Shown piece by piece: positions 16,204 through 26,397 of a stretch of DNA of 64,000 bases. Positions within the stretch are counted from its first letter, which is position 1. Every line of letters begins with the position of its first letter. This DNA comes from Chitinophaga ginsengisoli (lineage in GTDB: Bacteria; Bacteroidota; Bacteroidia; Chitinophagales; Chitinophagaceae), in the NCBI RefSeq assembly GCF_003014595.1, contig NZ_PYGK01000010.1, positions 62,001-126,000 of the forward strand, given 5' to 3'. Under the pieces are notes generated by a model, which was not told where the DNA came from, did no database searches, and worked only from the letters and a program-made list of their open reading frames with translations. The position numbers and the translations under genes are program-made.

Positions 16204-16491
16204 TTATTCCGGCAACACCGTCCCAATATACCCATCCCGATAATACTCCTCCTGTATCTTTCCCCATATCCATGCCCTCCCCTTCATTGATTTCAACAGC
16301 CATTCCCGCCTCATAGCGGCCTGTTTATCCTCAAAATATTCGAGGTAAATAACCTCCCAGGGCCGGTAAGGAGAAGTCCCCTTTTGCCTGCCGTATTCAT
16401 TGTGAAAATGGAACCTCTTCAGGAGGTCAGTGGTATGACCAGTATAAACCTTCTCGAACTGGCGGGAAAAGAGGACATAGACGGTATACAT
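16204..16491 (-). CDS. GIY-YIG domain protein
   Basis: A 95-residue stand-alone GIY-YIG domain of the UvrC/YhbQ superfamily. MYTVYVLFSR and VYTGHTTDLLKRFHFHN supply the GIY and YIG strands (here YVYVL and YTG) and the conserved Arg; EYFEDKQAAMRREWLLKS holds the catalytic Glu on its helix. Such small proteins are common in Bacteroidota and their role is mostly unknown; DNA repair or a selfish endonuclease are possible. It converges with rloB and may or may not be part of the defence cassette. Confidence 0.9.
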   Translation of the reverse strand: MYTVYVLFSRQFEKVYTGHTTDLLKRFHFHNEYGRQKGTSPYRPWEVIYLEYFEDKQAAMRREWLLKSMKGRAWIWGKIQEEYYRDGYIGTVLPE

Positions 16492-16517
16492 AGATATTAT
16501 TATTCACTGAAATAAGT

Positions 16518-16549
16518 AAAGGTTACCCTCAATGGGGTAACCTTTCTTT
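16518..16549. terminator. Hairpin upstream of the GIY-YIG gene
   Basis: AAAGGTTACCC (16518-16528) pairs with GGGTAACCTTT (16535-16545), followed on the plus strand by a short C/T-rich run. It could stop plus-strand read-through from rloB, or the GH76 gene on the minus strand. The rest of the 200-bp gap shows no gene. Confidence 0.6.
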
Positions 16550-16696
16550 TGCCTTCATTTCATAGGAGAAACGAAGATACTTATTTTATCCAGGCAAGAG
16601 GGGCTTAAATTTCCGTCTTACCTGTGTGATTGACAACTCTTTACACTATCGAATGTCTGTTGTCACGTTCTTTCATGTATAGTTTGCCCTGTTATT

Positions 16697-17839
16697 TTAG
16701 TCAATCAGCTCCAGCGCCTTCAACCTGGCTACCGCTTCTATCAGCATGGCACCACTCAGTTGAGTGGTAAGATCGGTGGTAGTAGCCGTCTTCGTCCAGC
16801 TCGTGTTAAATAGCACCTGCGGACGGGCAGTTCCCTGTAACCACATGGTCTGCGCGTTCAGCTGCAGAAAGCTGACAAACTTGGCAACATCGGTACTGCT
16901 AAGACTACCATCAGTGATCAGTAGCATCATATAACGTACCAGGATGCCCTTGAATAGACCACCGTCGCCACCGCCTTCATCTTTCATGATATTACTGCTG
17001 CTGAACTCACCAGCCAGTGAGTTATTGGCAGTTTTGAGTGCATCAGTAGTGTAGGTCTGTTCGCCGGTGATCTTATACAGTTCTACACCAGCGCCAATGA
17101 ATACACCCTGGTTGTAAGTGAACTTCCAGCTTTTGTTGGTGCCTGTACCATCCAGACCATCCCATACGAGACCAGTAACAGGATCTACGAGATTGTCTTT
17201 CTGCCATTGGTAGATCTTTTTAGCCCAGGCCAGGTCTTCCCCGTTGCGGCTCAGCTGGTACATGCGGGAAGCAATGATAGAGGCCGGAGCATTGGCCGGT
17301 GTATTCTTGTTCTGACGGTCTTTATTCCAGTAGATACCACCACCCCAGGTATCATCCCATCCACCTTTGATGTCGTTCCACAACAGTTCTGCTGTGGTCT
17401 TATAACGATCGTCGCTGGTGGCTTCGTAGGCACGCAGGCAGGCCAGGGTCATCCACTCCATATCATCGTAGAAATGGTTGATATAGGTATTACCGTTTTT
17501 TGCTTTCATACCATCCAGCAGCTCATCCATACGTGACTTGACAGCAGCGTCACCGGTACGCAGGTATATATCTGTCAGTACATCCAGTGCATGTGCATTG
17601 GGCCAGTAGTTGAAAGTGAGATCACCTGCATTGTTCTTGTTGAAATACTTGCCGCTCTGATTGTAGAAGTTACTGATCAGAGAAGAGGACGAGGAATCAG
17701 CAATAGCCGGCCAGTTGTATTTGTAGGTCGTTTTACCGGCGCCTGGTCCGGGACCATCATCCACAGGCTCCTTCAGACAAGAGGAGAAAGTGGTGGCCAT
17801 GGCCGCTGTTATTGCAAATAAAAGAAATATCCGACGCAT
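16697..17839 (-). CDS. GH76 endo-alpha-1,6-mannanase lipoprotein
   Basis: A 380-residue secreted lipoprotein: signal peptide with lipobox TFSSC (C21), a short Pro/Gly linker (27-36), then an (alpha/alpha)6-barrel. NHFYDDMEWM (121-130) holds the paired aspartates D125-D126 expected as catalytic residues in GH76; GGIYWNKDRQNKNTPANAP and FTYNQGVFIGA are further family landmarks. It should cut alpha-1,6-mannan backbones, as in fungal cell-wall mannan, at the cell surface. It is the last gene of the locus sigma/FecR/SusC/SusD/SusE, and the only glycosidase in it, which points to a mannan-type substrate. Confidence 0.9.
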   Translation of the reverse strand: MRRIFLLFAITAAMATTFSSCLKEPVDDGPGPGAGKTTYKYNWPAIADSSSSSLISNFYNQSGKYFNKNNAGDLTFNYWPNAHALDVLTDIYLRTGDAAVKSRMDELLDGMKAKNGNTYINHFYDDMEWMTLACLRAYEATSDDRYKTTAELLWNDIKGGWDDTWGGGIYWNKDRQNKNTPANAPASIIASRMYQLSRNGEDLAWAKKIYQWQKDNLVDPVTGLVWDGLDGTGTNKSWKFTYNQGVFIGAGVELYKITGEQTYTTDALKTANNSLAGEFSSSNIMKDEGGGDGGLFKGILVRYMMLLITDGSLSSTDVAKFVSFLQLNAQTMWLQGTARPQVLFNTSWTKTATTTDLTTQLSGAMLIEAVARLKALELID

Positions 17840-17885
17840 AAGCTTTTTAATTGATCATTTACGTGATATAAATACCGGTACCGGA

Positions 17886-19031
17886 TTAGCGCACGATTAC
17901 CTGGTGCGTATATGTTTTATCCGGAGAGAAAAACAGTTTCACATCACAGTTTTTACCATCCACTTCCGAAGCAAATTTGTAACAGTAGTTATACTGATCG
18001 CTGTTAACAATCGGCCTTAACTCCCAGAAAGAAAGCGGTGTAGCTGCTGTAGGGCGATTATTATCTGCATTGGAACTACCATACCATTCTGTGCCGGCAG
18101 TACCGTCGGCCGCTTTCACGCTCACACGGAATTTATAACGCTCGTCACGGCCCCATGATTCCTGGTGGAAGTTGATCAGCTTATTTTCAAATGTCCAGGT
18201 ACCGTTGGTAGTATAGTTCAGGTCATACATAATGCTGTTTTCTGGCGCAAACCACAGACCAACAGCAGTGATCTCTGTAATGGTAGCCGCTGTGTTGTTG
18301 AAGTCCAGACGAAGACGGTAAACCTTTGTACCGCCGGACTGAGTGCTCTCCCCCCCTTCTTTCAGCGTAGTAGCGTCAATTGAGTATGTAGTAGGTGTAC
18401 CGGTATTCCTGTCGACGAATTTATATTTACCATCCTTCAGGGAAGTATAGATCTCAAATACACCGGGAGCAGTTGACTTCAGCTTCACAGCCTTTGCCAG
18501 ATCAGCACCTGCTTCGGTAGCATCTCCTGTTAGGAATACATCCACCGGAATCTCCGCAAAACCATTTGGCCTTTCTACTTCTATTGTGCGGGATTCTTTT
18601 GCTGGCTGTATGTTGTAGCCTTTGGAAGCATTCACGGTCCATTTCAGTTTACCGGTAGCCAGTGCGGCAATACCGGCTTTACCGGCAATGCTGTTCAGGT
18701 CTTTGTGCGAAAGCGTCAGCTTGTTCTGCACACCACCACCATCAGAAGTGATCTTGGCAATGGGATTAGAGAAGTCGCCTCCGTCTTTATCTATCACTAA
18801 TTCATACAACACAAGCGATCCGTCTTCTGCACGAGCCTGGTCCCATTCAAAGCTTACAGTAGCGCTGGTAGCAGGTTGCAGCTTGATGTATTTGTCATCT
18901 ACAGGAGCATTCAGCCGGCTCACAGCCTGCAGGTTGGTGTTCAGTGCATGATCGTCTTTTCCACAACCGGTTAGTATAAGTCCCAGTGAAACCGGTAGTG
19001 CAAGGAGTATATTGGCGAAAAATGTTTTCAT
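17886..19031 (-). CDS. SusE-like surface glycan-binding lipoprotein
   Basis: A 381-residue lipoprotein (lipobox LILTGC) with an N-terminal SusE domain: FEWDQARAEDGSLVLYELVID at about 62-82, a strand pattern common to SusE/F N-terminal Ig domains, followed by two or more beta-sandwich modules. It lies between SusD and GH76 genes (47 bp and 35 bp gaps). Expected to hold the glycan at the surface for the SusCD transporter. There is no catalytic signature. Binding specificity, presumably mannan, is inferred from the neighbour. Confidence 0.85.
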   Translation of the reverse strand: MKTFFANILLALPVSLGLILTGCGKDDHALNTNLQAVSRLNAPVDDKYIKLQPATSATVSFEWDQARAEDGSLVLYELVIDKDGGDFSNPIAKITSDGGGVQNKLTLSHKDLNSIAGKAGIAALATGKLKWTVNASKGYNIQPAKESRTIEVERPNGFAEIPVDVFLTGDATEAGADLAKAVKLKSTAPGVFEIYTSLKDGKYKFVDRNTGTPTTYSIDATTLKEGGESTQSGGTKVYRLRLDFNNTAATITEITAVGLWFAPENSIMYDLNYTTNGTWTFENKLINFHQESWGRDERYKFRVSVKAADGTAGTEWYGSSNADNNRPTAATPLSFWELRPIVNSDQYNYCYKFASEVDGKNCDVKLFFSPDKTYTHQVIVR

Positions 19032-19065
19032 ATCGTATCAGTTTGAAAAATATTAATGTGGAATG

Positions 19066-20688
19066 TTACCAATCCTGGTTCTGACCAAGATTTGTGTTCT
19101 GATCGCGTTCAAACGTGGGCACCGGCCACAGGTAGTGTTTCGGATTGATAAAGGTCCTGTCTTCCACGATGATATAGCCGTTGGCATCTTTTCTGAATGA
19201 CCCTCCGGATACTTTGATACCTCTTACAGGTTTGCTCATTACCTGATCAGCGATCTTCCAGCGACGGATGTCCTGTGCGCGTACGCCTTCGAATGCCAGT
19301 TCAGCCCTTCTTTCGCGACGTACGATGGTACGTAGTGCATCCTGTGCCACACCCGGAAATTCCAGTGCACCAGCATCATTAAAGCCTGCCCTTGCACGTA
19401 AAGCACGGATAGTCTGGTTCCATACACCTGCATCCAACTGGCTCAGCTCATTCTTAGCTTCTGCGTACATCAGCAGCACATCAGCATAACGGATCACGAT
19501 GAGGTTTAATCCTGAGCTGTAGTTGGTAGCAGTACGGTCATAATATTTGTAGAAATAATAACCGGTAGGAGAAGCACCCTGATCATCTACACTGTTGGTG
19601 GCAGGATTAGAGCCTGGCTTGGTCAGGATAGTCTGCACCTTGCCATCAAAGTCTGTGATGGTGGAACCATCATGCAGGATGGTCGCATTAAAACGCGGAT
19701 CCCTGTTTGTGTAAGGATCGTTCTCGTTATAACCAGATCCCGCTTCTTTGATACCCTTTCCGTTCAGCATGATATAGTCATCCACAAGATCCTGCGTAGG
19801 TACCAGCGTGCTTCTCAGCAACGCTACCGTCTGCGGCAGGAAATTACGTTGGGAGCCATGGGTACGGCCACCACCATATTGTATGTCGAAGATCACTTCA
19901 CTGTTGTACTCGTTGGCAGTGGTGAAGATGTTGCTGTAATTGTTCTGCAAGGCATAGGTACCGTTGTTGCTGCTGTTGATCAGCAACTCACAATCATTGA
20001 TAGCACCCTGCCATTCGCTTTTGAACATATGTACCCGTGCACTCAGGGCAATAGCAGCGCCACGGGTAATGCGGCCCTTGTCTTTTTCCTGGTATCCTCC
20101 ATTAGCACCGGTATAATTATTTACCGGCAGGTCAGGACGGATAGCCGTCAGTTCAGACTGGACAAAGTCAAGCACCTGATTTTTATCTGTGCGGGAGATG
20201 CTTTTAGATTCATCGATGGTGATCAGGTTGGTGTAGAAAGGTACATCTCCAAACCAGCTTACCAGCTGGAAATAAGCGTATGCACGGATGAACCTTGCCT
20301 CCGCCAGAATGCGGTGTTTCAGCGTGGAGTCCATGGCCGGTACCCTGTCGATGTTTGTAGTTACGATATTACACTTGCGGATGCAGGTGAAGCGGTATTT
20401 CCACTCTTCTGTCAGGCGCTGATTGGATGGATCATATGCACCGGCCGCAATAGTGGACACAGCTTTGTACCCGATACCGTTTACAAAACCGTTATCGCTG
20501 AGCGCTTCGTCTCCGAAATAATAACTATCGTCAGACAGGTTCTCATAACAGCTGGCGAGCGCTGCCAGTGCATCATCAGCCGTCCGCCAGTAGGCGGCGT
20601 CTGTATAGTCGCGCGTGATTGGCTGGTCCAGCTTACGGCAGGAGAACAGCACAACGGCGCAAAGTATTGGCAATAATAATTTCTTCAT
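19066..20688 (-). CDS. SusD/RagB-family glycan-binding lipoprotein
   Basis: A 540-residue outer-membrane lipoprotein (MKKLLLPILCAVVLFSC). A second ATG 12 bp upstream (20700) is possible, but this start gives the cleaner signal peptide. TPR-like helices contain the SusD hallmarks RFIRAYAYFQLVSWFGDVP (about 134-152), VIRYADVLLMYAEAKNE (about 396-412), and RRERRAELAFEGVRAQDIRRW (455-475). The C terminus NPKHYLWPVPTFERDQN is the family ending. It caps the SusC pore to deliver oligosaccharides. Starts about 25 bp after susC. Confidence 0.96.
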   Translation of the reverse strand: MKKLLLPILCAVVLFSCRKLDQPITRDYTDAAYWRTADDALAALASCYENLSDDSYYFGDEALSDNGFVNGIGYKAVSTIAAGAYDPSNQRLTEEWKYRFTCIRKCNIVTTNIDRVPAMDSTLKHRILAEARFIRAYAYFQLVSWFGDVPFYTNLITIDESKSISRTDKNQVLDFVQSELTAIRPDLPVNNYTGANGGYQEKDKGRITRGAAIALSARVHMFKSEWQGAINDCELLINSSNNGTYALQNNYSNIFTTANEYNSEVIFDIQYGGGRTHGSQRNFLPQTVALLRSTLVPTQDLVDDYIMLNGKGIKEAGSGYNENDPYTNRDPRFNATILHDGSTITDFDGKVQTILTKPGSNPATNSVDDQGASPTGYYFYKYYDRTATNYSSGLNLIVIRYADVLLMYAEAKNELSQLDAGVWNQTIRALRARAGFNDAGALEFPGVAQDALRTIVRRERRAELAFEGVRAQDIRRWKIADQVMSKPVRGIKVSGGSFRKDANGYIIVEDRTFINPKHYLWPVPTFERDQNTNLGQNQDW

Positions 20689-20712
20689 ACTAATGAACAT
20701 TGAACACTATTA

Positions 20713-23700
20713 TCAGAATTTCAGATCCAGACCAAATGAGAAAGTAGCTGCATTTGGATAACTACGTCCTGCGATAGCGTTATAGTTGGTAAAGGACAGT
20801 TTATCATCAAACTGTGTGAATTCCGGGTCCACTCCCAGATCGCGGAAACGACGGGGAGTGAATGTCAGCAGGTTCTGGCTGGTGAAATACACCCTTGCGC
20901 TCTGGATATGCAGCGTCTGGCTTACACTACGGGGCAGTGTATAACCAAACTGCAGGTTCTTTAAACGCAGGTATTTGGTATCGAACAACCAGTAGTCGGA
21001 ATACGCAAAGTTGTTGGCGTCAGCAGTACCGATCGTCAGCCTCGGATAGGAAGCATTGGGATTGGTAGGCGTCCAGCGATCCAGGTGCTGTTCGAAAGCA
21101 TGGTCCTCATTATTGTGGAATGCTTCTACGATATCACCACGCAGGAACTGCGTTCTCTTACCCACACCCTGCCAAAACATGGAGAAATCCCAGTTCTTCC
21201 AGTTAGCAGCATAGCTAAATCCGAAAGTGTAACGGGGGAATGGATTACCAAATACATAACGGTCATCTGCGTCAATAGTGCCATCACCATTACGGTCAAT
21301 GTAACGGATATCACCCGGCATTACCTGTTGGTTGTAGGCAAAAGGTACTTTAGGTGCGCTCTTGATATCGTCCAGGTTCTGGTACAGACCGTTTGATTTG
21401 TAACCATAGTAAGAAGCGATCGGGAAGCCTTCTTTGATGATGAAGCTGAAGTCAGAACCCTGTACGGACTGCTCTCCATATTTCACTACCTTATTCAGGT
21501 TATCGGACAGATTACCAGAGATAGTGTGATTCACACTTCCTGTTTTTGCATGATAAGACACTGTAAGCTCCCAGCCTTTGTTCTGTACCTTACCAACGTT
21601 CTGCAGAGAAGAGCCGATACCAGCGGTACCGGGTACTACCTGGAACAGGTAGATACCATTTGTATTCTTATTGAAATAGTCGAAAGATGCAGAGACCTTG
21701 TTATTAAAGAGATCTACATCCACACCATAGTTACTCATCGTAGAGATCTCCCACTGCAATGTTTCATTGTAAGCGGAGAAATCGGCGCCGGTGTTAGGCG
21801 TATTGTTGAAAGGATATTTACCGGTGTTCAGGGTTACCCTGGCCAGGTAGTTGAAACCGCCGATGTTGGAGTTACCCACCTGTCCCCAGGAATAACGAAA
21901 CTTCACGTTACCATACTTCTCCTTGAAATCTTCGAAGAATGCCTCATCGGTGATCCTCCAACCCAGTGAGAAAGCCGGGAAGAACTGCCAGCGATGACCG
22001 GGAGCCAGTTTGGAAGAACCATCATAACGCCAGGTAAATTCCGCGAGATATTTATCGTTGTAGGCATAGTTCACTCTTCCGAAAAGAGAGTTCAGTGCAT
22101 ACAGGTTAGGATTGACGAATTCATTGTAAGTACCGATGTTAGCATAGTCGAATGTACCATCCGGTTTAGGAATATATCCACCACCGATAGACCAATCCTG
22201 GTCCAGGTTGGTAGTGCCATAACGGCTGGCCTTCAGTCCATACTCTTCATTGATAGCATCGCTACGGCCGCCCACCTGTGCTTTCACATAATGTTTGCCG
22301 AAAGTATTTTCATACTCTGCTGTAGCATATACATTGGAGGCAAGATCTTTGAATTCATATTCGTACATCTTGTTGTACAATGGAGGATTTGCCGTAGTAT
22401 AATAAGGAGCGTAAGAATATTTGTTCTGGCGGTCTGTCTGGTTAGTGATCGTGTAAGTACCGGAGGCATTGAAATTAAGTTTGAAATGCTTTACCGGTGT
22501 AATGGTAACGTCCAGACCACCCAGCAGGTTGTCTTTTTCTTCCTTGTTGAAACCCTGGTATTTCAGCTGCGCAATGACGTTATTACTGTTCAGCGACGGC
22601 ACTACAAAATTGCCGAGTGAATCCAGTACAGGATAGATGCGTGGCGTACGGATAGCATCCCTGATCAGAATACCCATATCTGCCTGTTGCCTGCGCTTGA
22701 TACCTTTGGTATAGGCGAGGTTCACATTTACTTTTACATATTTGCTTACATCCACTGCGAGGTTAGCCCTGGCGTTATAGCGCTTGTAGTAGAACTTTTC
22801 GTCTACATAGGAATTCTGCAACATATTGCCCTGGTTCACATATCCCAGTGAAACGAGGTAGCTGCTGGATTTGCCGCCGCCTGTCATGCTGAGACTATGG
22901 TTCTGCATAGGCGTATAGTCGCGCAGCATTTCCTTCAGGTAGGCAGGCTCAGAACCGCGTTTATGCCAGTAGTTGATGTCGTCGGGAGAGAACTGAGGTG
23001 TTTTACCAGAGTTTACCAGTGCTTCATTCTTCAGCGTCATGTATTCCCATGCTTCCACGTTCTGAGGCAGTGTGGTAGGCGTTTGCCAACCGTACATACC
23101 GTTGTAGGTCACACTTGGTTTCTCGTCTTTGGAGCCTCTTTTGGTGGTGATGTATACAACACCGTTGGCAGCCTGAGAACCATAGATAGCGGAAGAAGCC
23201 GCATCTTTCAATACGGAGATGCTTTCCACATCGTATGGATTCAGGTTCTGTAAACCATCACGGCCAGCCTGCACACCATCAATGATAATGAGCGGTGCAT
23301 TGCCGGTGAGACTGCCCACCCCACGGATGTTGAGCACCATCTGTGCACCCGGCTCCGCGTTGTTCTGCTGGAGTATCAGGTTGGGCGCCGTTCCCTGCAA
23401 AGCCTGGAACATATTGGCAACAGGACGGCCCTCAATATCTTTAGTGGAGATCGTATTGATAGCCGCCGTTACCTGCGTTTTCTTTTGTGAACCATAAGCG
23501 GTAATCACCACCTCTCCGAGGTCCTTAGAGTCGGCGGTGAGCATTATGGTAATATTAGTTCTTCCGCTGATCCCTACTTCCGATGGGATGTAACCAACGG
23601 AAGAGCAAACCAAGGTACCATTGGCTTGCCCAGCTGGGATCTTTAGCGTAAAAAAACCCTGATCATTTGAAGTGGTGCCAACACTGGAACCCTGCAAACG

Positions 23701-24201
23701 AACATTCACATTCGGGATACCTTCTCCCTTATTGTCAACGATCCGGCCATTGATCGTGATATCAGCCTGCTGTGTAGGAGTAGTGGTCGCCTGGCGCAGA
23801 ATGATCTTGTTATTGATCATTTCAAATTTAATATCCAGTGGCGACAGCACCATTTCCAGCACTTCTCCCAGTTTCTTGTCTTTTACAGACAGGGAGATCT
23901 TCTGTGCTGCTTTAATTTCATCATTTGAATAGACAAACACATAGGGTGTCTGTTTTTCGATTTTTTCGAGTACCTGCCCGAGCAGTTCATTGCTTACCTG
24001 GAGACTGATACGGTTTTCAAGTGGGATCTCTGTGTCCCTTACCTGTTGTCCCTGTCCATATGCAGGGTGATTTGCTTCAGCAGCAAATGCACTCTGCGCC
24101 TTCAGGTCCAGCATGTTCAATAACGCCATGCAGACAAAAAGCGGCAGGAACAACGAGCGGAAAATTCCCGAAAAACGCATGGGTAGCGGTCTTTCTTTCA
24201 T
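20713..24201 (-). CDS. SusC/RagA-family TonB-dependent transporter
   Basis: A 1162-residue outer-membrane transporter that imports oligosaccharides using TonB energy. In order: signal peptide (1-36), a secretin/STN N-terminal domain (about 60-130, VLEKIEKQTPYVFVYSNDE), a carboxypeptidase-D-like plug (about 147-225, INGRIVDNKGEGIPNVNVRL), the TonB box/SusC motif LGEVVITAYGSQKK (about 228-241), the plug domain with NIRGVGSLTGNAPLIIIDG, and a beta-barrel ending in TFSFGLDLKF. The STN domain marks it as a sensor-transporter, consistent with FecR and ECF sigma genes next to it. Confidence 0.97.
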   Translation of the reverse strand: MKERPLPMRFSGIFRSLFLPLFVCMALLNMLDLKAQSAFAAEANHPAYGQGQQVRDTEIPLENRISLQVSNELLGQVLEKIEKQTPYVFVYSNDEIKAAQKISLSVKDKKLGEVLEMVLSPLDIKFEMINNKIILRQATTTPTQQADITINGRIVDNKGEGIPNVNVRLQGSSVGTTSNDQGFFTLKIPAGQANGTLVCSSVGYIPSEVGISGRTNITIMLTADSKDLGEVVITAYGSQKKTQVTAAINTISTKDIEGRPVANMFQALQGTAPNLILQQNNAEPGAQMVLNIRGVGSLTGNAPLIIIDGVQAGRDGLQNLNPYDVESISVLKDAASSAIYGSQAANGVVYITTKRGSKDEKPSVTYNGMYGWQTPTTLPQNVEAWEYMTLKNEALVNSGKTPQFSPDDINYWHKRGSEPAYLKEMLRDYTPMQNHSLSMTGGGKSSSYLVSLGYVNQGNMLQNSYVDEKFYYKRYNARANLAVDVSKYVKVNVNLAYTKGIKRRQQADMGILIRDAIRTPRIYPVLDSLGNFVVPSLNSNNVIAQLKYQGFNKEEKDNLLGGLDVTITPVKHFKLNFNASGTYTITNQTDRQNKYSYAPYYTTANPPLYNKMYEYEFKDLASNVYATAEYENTFGKHYVKAQVGGRSDAINEEYGLKASRYGTTNLDQDWSIGGGYIPKPDGTFDYANIGTYNEFVNPNLYALNSLFGRVNYAYNDKYLAEFTWRYDGSSKLAPGHRWQFFPAFSLGWRITDEAFFEDFKEKYGNVKFRYSWGQVGNSNIGGFNYLARVTLNTGKYPFNNTPNTGADFSAYNETLQWEISTMSNYGVDVDLFNNKVSASFDYFNKNTNGIYLFQVVPGTAGIGSSLQNVGKVQNKGWELTVSYHAKTGSVNHTISGNLSDNLNKVVKYGEQSVQGSDFSFIIKEGFPIASYYGYKSNGLYQNLDDIKSAPKVPFAYNQQVMPGDIRYIDRNGDGTIDADDRYVFGNPFPRYTFGFSYAANWKNWDFSMFWQGVGKRTQFLRGDIVEAFHNNEDHAFEQHLDRWTPTNPNASYPRLTIGTADANNFAYSDYWLFDTKYLRLKNLQFGYTLPRSVSQTLHIQSARVYFTSQNLLTFTPRRFRDLGVDPEFTQFDDKLSFTNYNAIAGRSYPNAATFSFGLDLKF

Positions 24202-24256
24202 AACGCAGCTGTTTGTGAATGATTGATTTGATTGATTAAATATGTAACGTGAACTA

Positions 24257-25261
24257 TTATTCTGTGATCAGCAAAGTACTGTCGGTGATGGTATAGTGGA
24301 ACGCTTTCGACCTGGCAAGATAATACATGATGTCCTGCAGGCTATTGTCCTGGAAAGAGCCTGTAAGCCTGTAATGCCGTGGTGCATCACCGTCAAAGCT
24401 TACCCTCTTGCCAAATGTTCTTTCCAGTTCGGAGGCTATCTCTTCCAGCGTTTTATCGCGGAATACCAGCCGTCCTTCTGTCCAGGCTTTATCATCTTCT
24501 GCGGATGTTATTTCCCTTACAACTGCGTCTTCTTTATTATCAGCGACAGCTTTAGTGTAGGTCACTTTTTCATCCGGTGTGATATAGATGGTGTCGGGTT
24601 TTCGTCCCGCTGCTACAACGGGGATGAATGCTACCTTACCTGTTTTGACAGATGTTTGCACCGCTTCATTTTCATAGGCGCGGATGTTGAAGGAAGTTCC
24701 GAGCACGTGGATGGCGCCGGAAGAAAGGTGTACAATGAACGGTTTCTTCGGATTGGCGGCAATATCAAAGAAGGCTTCACCACTGAGATACACTTCGCGC
24801 GTAGCACCGTTGAACACTTCCGGATAGGAAAGTTTACTGTCTGCATTCAGCCAGATCTTACTGCCATCGGCCAGTTCTATCGTTGCTTTGGTAGCCTTAC
24901 CATTCTGTCGTTCCATCAGCCTGGCCACTTCCGCCTGCTGTTGTTTGGGCCTGAGTACCACAACGGCAACAGCAGTGATTAATACGGCGGCAGCGGCCAC
25001 ACCGATCCATTTCCAGGGGAACATCCTTTTTACAGGCGTTGTATTGATACTGATCCTGGACATGGTACGTTGTAATGCCTGTTCTGTTTCGGCAGAAGAG
25101 TGATATGCCGATACTGTGAAGTACTGTTGCAGCAGCTGGTAGCGTTCACGGAGTTCAGGATATTCCTGCAACATCCTTTCAAGCTCCTGCTGTTCTGCTT
25201 TGGTAGCTTCTCCTGCCAGTTTCCTGGCGGCTAACGTGGTAAATAATTCTTCGTCTATCAT
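24257..25261 (-). CDS. FecR-type anti-sigma factor
   Basis: A 334-residue inner-membrane regulator. Residues 1-78 are cytoplasmic and bind sigma; a single membrane helix lies at about 83-103 (WIGVAAAAVLITAVAVVVL). The periplasmic FecR domain (about 117-215) includes ELADGSKIWLNADSKLSYP and a DUF4974 domain finishes the protein (about 263-334, LVFRDKTLEEIASELERTFG). It should receive the signal from the STN domain of the SusC protein and release the ECF sigma factor. It lies 40 bp downstream of the sigma gene. Confidence 0.95.
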   Translation of the reverse strand: MIDEELFTTLAARKLAGEATKAEQQELERMLQEYPELRERYQLLQQYFTVSAYHSSAETEQALQRTMSRISINTTPVKRMFPWKWIGVAAAAVLITAVAVVVLRPKQQQAEVARLMERQNGKATKATIELADGSKIWLNADSKLSYPEVFNGATREVYLSGEAFFDIAANPKKPFIVHLSSGAIHVLGTSFNIRAYENEAVQTSVKTGKVAFIPVVAAGRKPDTIYITPDEKVTYTKAVADNKEDAVVREITSAEDDKAWTEGRLVFRDKTLEEIASELERTFGKRVSFDGDAPRHYRLTGSFQDNSLQDIMYYLARSKAFHYTITDSTLLITE

Positions 25262-25301
25262 ACGTGTTGTAATAGAAGGACCGGGAGAATGAAAAAACTA
25301 C

Positions 25302-25901
25302 TTACAGGGAATCTGGTTTTTTATTTTTTGTTTTCAGCCTGTTGGCAACGTAAGGTCCTATTACTTCATTGAGGCGCTTCATGGCGCGGAACAATTGTGT
25401 TTCTACAGTGCGTGGAGAAATATTGAGGATTTCTGCTACATCTTTATACTTAAACCCTTCTTCCTTGATCAGTTTAAATACACGGCGGCACTGATCCGGC
25501 AACTTGCCCACTTCCTGATCCATTTTAAAGAGGATCTCTTTCCATTCCATGGTACGTTCAGGGTCCACGGAATTAGTCAGCTGAGAAAGTCCGGATTCGT
25601 CGTTCAAGGGTGTGATTCGCAGGGAGGAATATTGTTCCAGGTAATTCAGCGACTGATTTTTGACAGCCACAAAAAGGTACACTTCCAGGTTGGCCACCTT
25701 TTCCAGTTCGTCCCGCCGGTTCCAGATCTTCACAAAGACATCTGAGACGATCTCTTCTGCAGCTTCACGGGTATAAACGTATTGGATAGCGAAATATAAC
25801 AGGCGGTCATAGAAATGCCGGAACAGCTCTGAAAAAGCCTTTTCATCGCCGTCACATGCAATCTGCCGTTGCCAGTTTCTGATGTTCTCATTGTTACTCA
25901 T
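25302..25901 (-). CDS. ECF sigma factor
   Basis: A 199-residue RNA polymerase sigma-70 factor of the Bacteroidota RpoE-like family. Region 2 is seen in FYDRLLYFAIQYVYTREAAEE and VFVKIWNRRDEL (about 31-70), region 4 in LPDQCRRVFKLIKEEGF and YKDVAEILNISPRTVETQL (136-171). It is the first gene of the PUL and is controlled by the FecR protein next to it, so it probably switches on the susC-GH76 genes on sensing the glycan. The upstream 500 bp hold no other gene. Confidence 0.95.
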   Translation of the reverse strand: MSNNENIRNWQRQIACDGDEKAFSELFRHFYDRLLYFAIQYVYTREAAEEIVSDVFVKIWNRRDELEKVANLEVYLFVAVKNQSLNYLEQYSSLRITPLNDESGLSQLTNSVDPERTMEWKEILFKMDQEVGKLPDQCRRVFKLIKEEGFKYKDVAEILNISPRTVETQLFRAMKRLNEVIGPYVANRLKTKNKKPDSL

Positions 25902-26397
25902 ACTGCGCTGAGCTTCATTTACAAGTCCCCTCGGAGGTAAATATAAGGATGATTATCGCGGAATTTGTACCCCTATTGTGTTGGTATAGTCCTAAATTAA
26001 CCTTATCAAGATAACTTCATAGCATACCCGATCAAGATCTTATCAGTTTTCACAACGTTATTTTCAAAACCAATTCAGTTTTCCGGAAGGCATAGTACTC
26101 AATGGGCTTAAAAAATTTTTGTTATCAGTTCCTAACGCGTGTGATTCCCAGTTCCTTCTGTGATGCTCCCTTCCAGTCTGTATTGCCGGCTGGTCCGGAA
26201 ATTGATCCGGTACCTATTCTAAGACAGGCGATTCCAAAAAACTACTTACAGGAGTAAAAAAAATATTTGGGGTATGTCGGATTAGGAATAATTTTAAATC
26301 GCTTCATAACTATATATAAAAGAACTTTTAAGTGTTTTTGTGACAGAAAATGCGTAATTTTAATAGCTATGACTAAAACCAGAAAATCATATCAGAT
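25902..26397. other. Gene-free interval before the sigma factor gene
   Basis: About 500 bp between divergent genes with no convincing reading frame. It is A+T-rich in the half next to 26398. A TATATTTA string upstream of the sigma gene (minus strand, about 25940) is only a weak -7 candidate. No repeat or RNA structure was recognised. Confidence 0.5.

Noticed and set aside
16204..16491. GIY-YIG protein as third component of the RloAB system
   Set aside because: Opposite orientation and no known RloAB or AbiL system uses one; kept as a separate gene.
19672..20676. 334-codon frame antisense to susD
   Set aside because: Exact shadow of a well-supported SusD gene; no recognisable protein.
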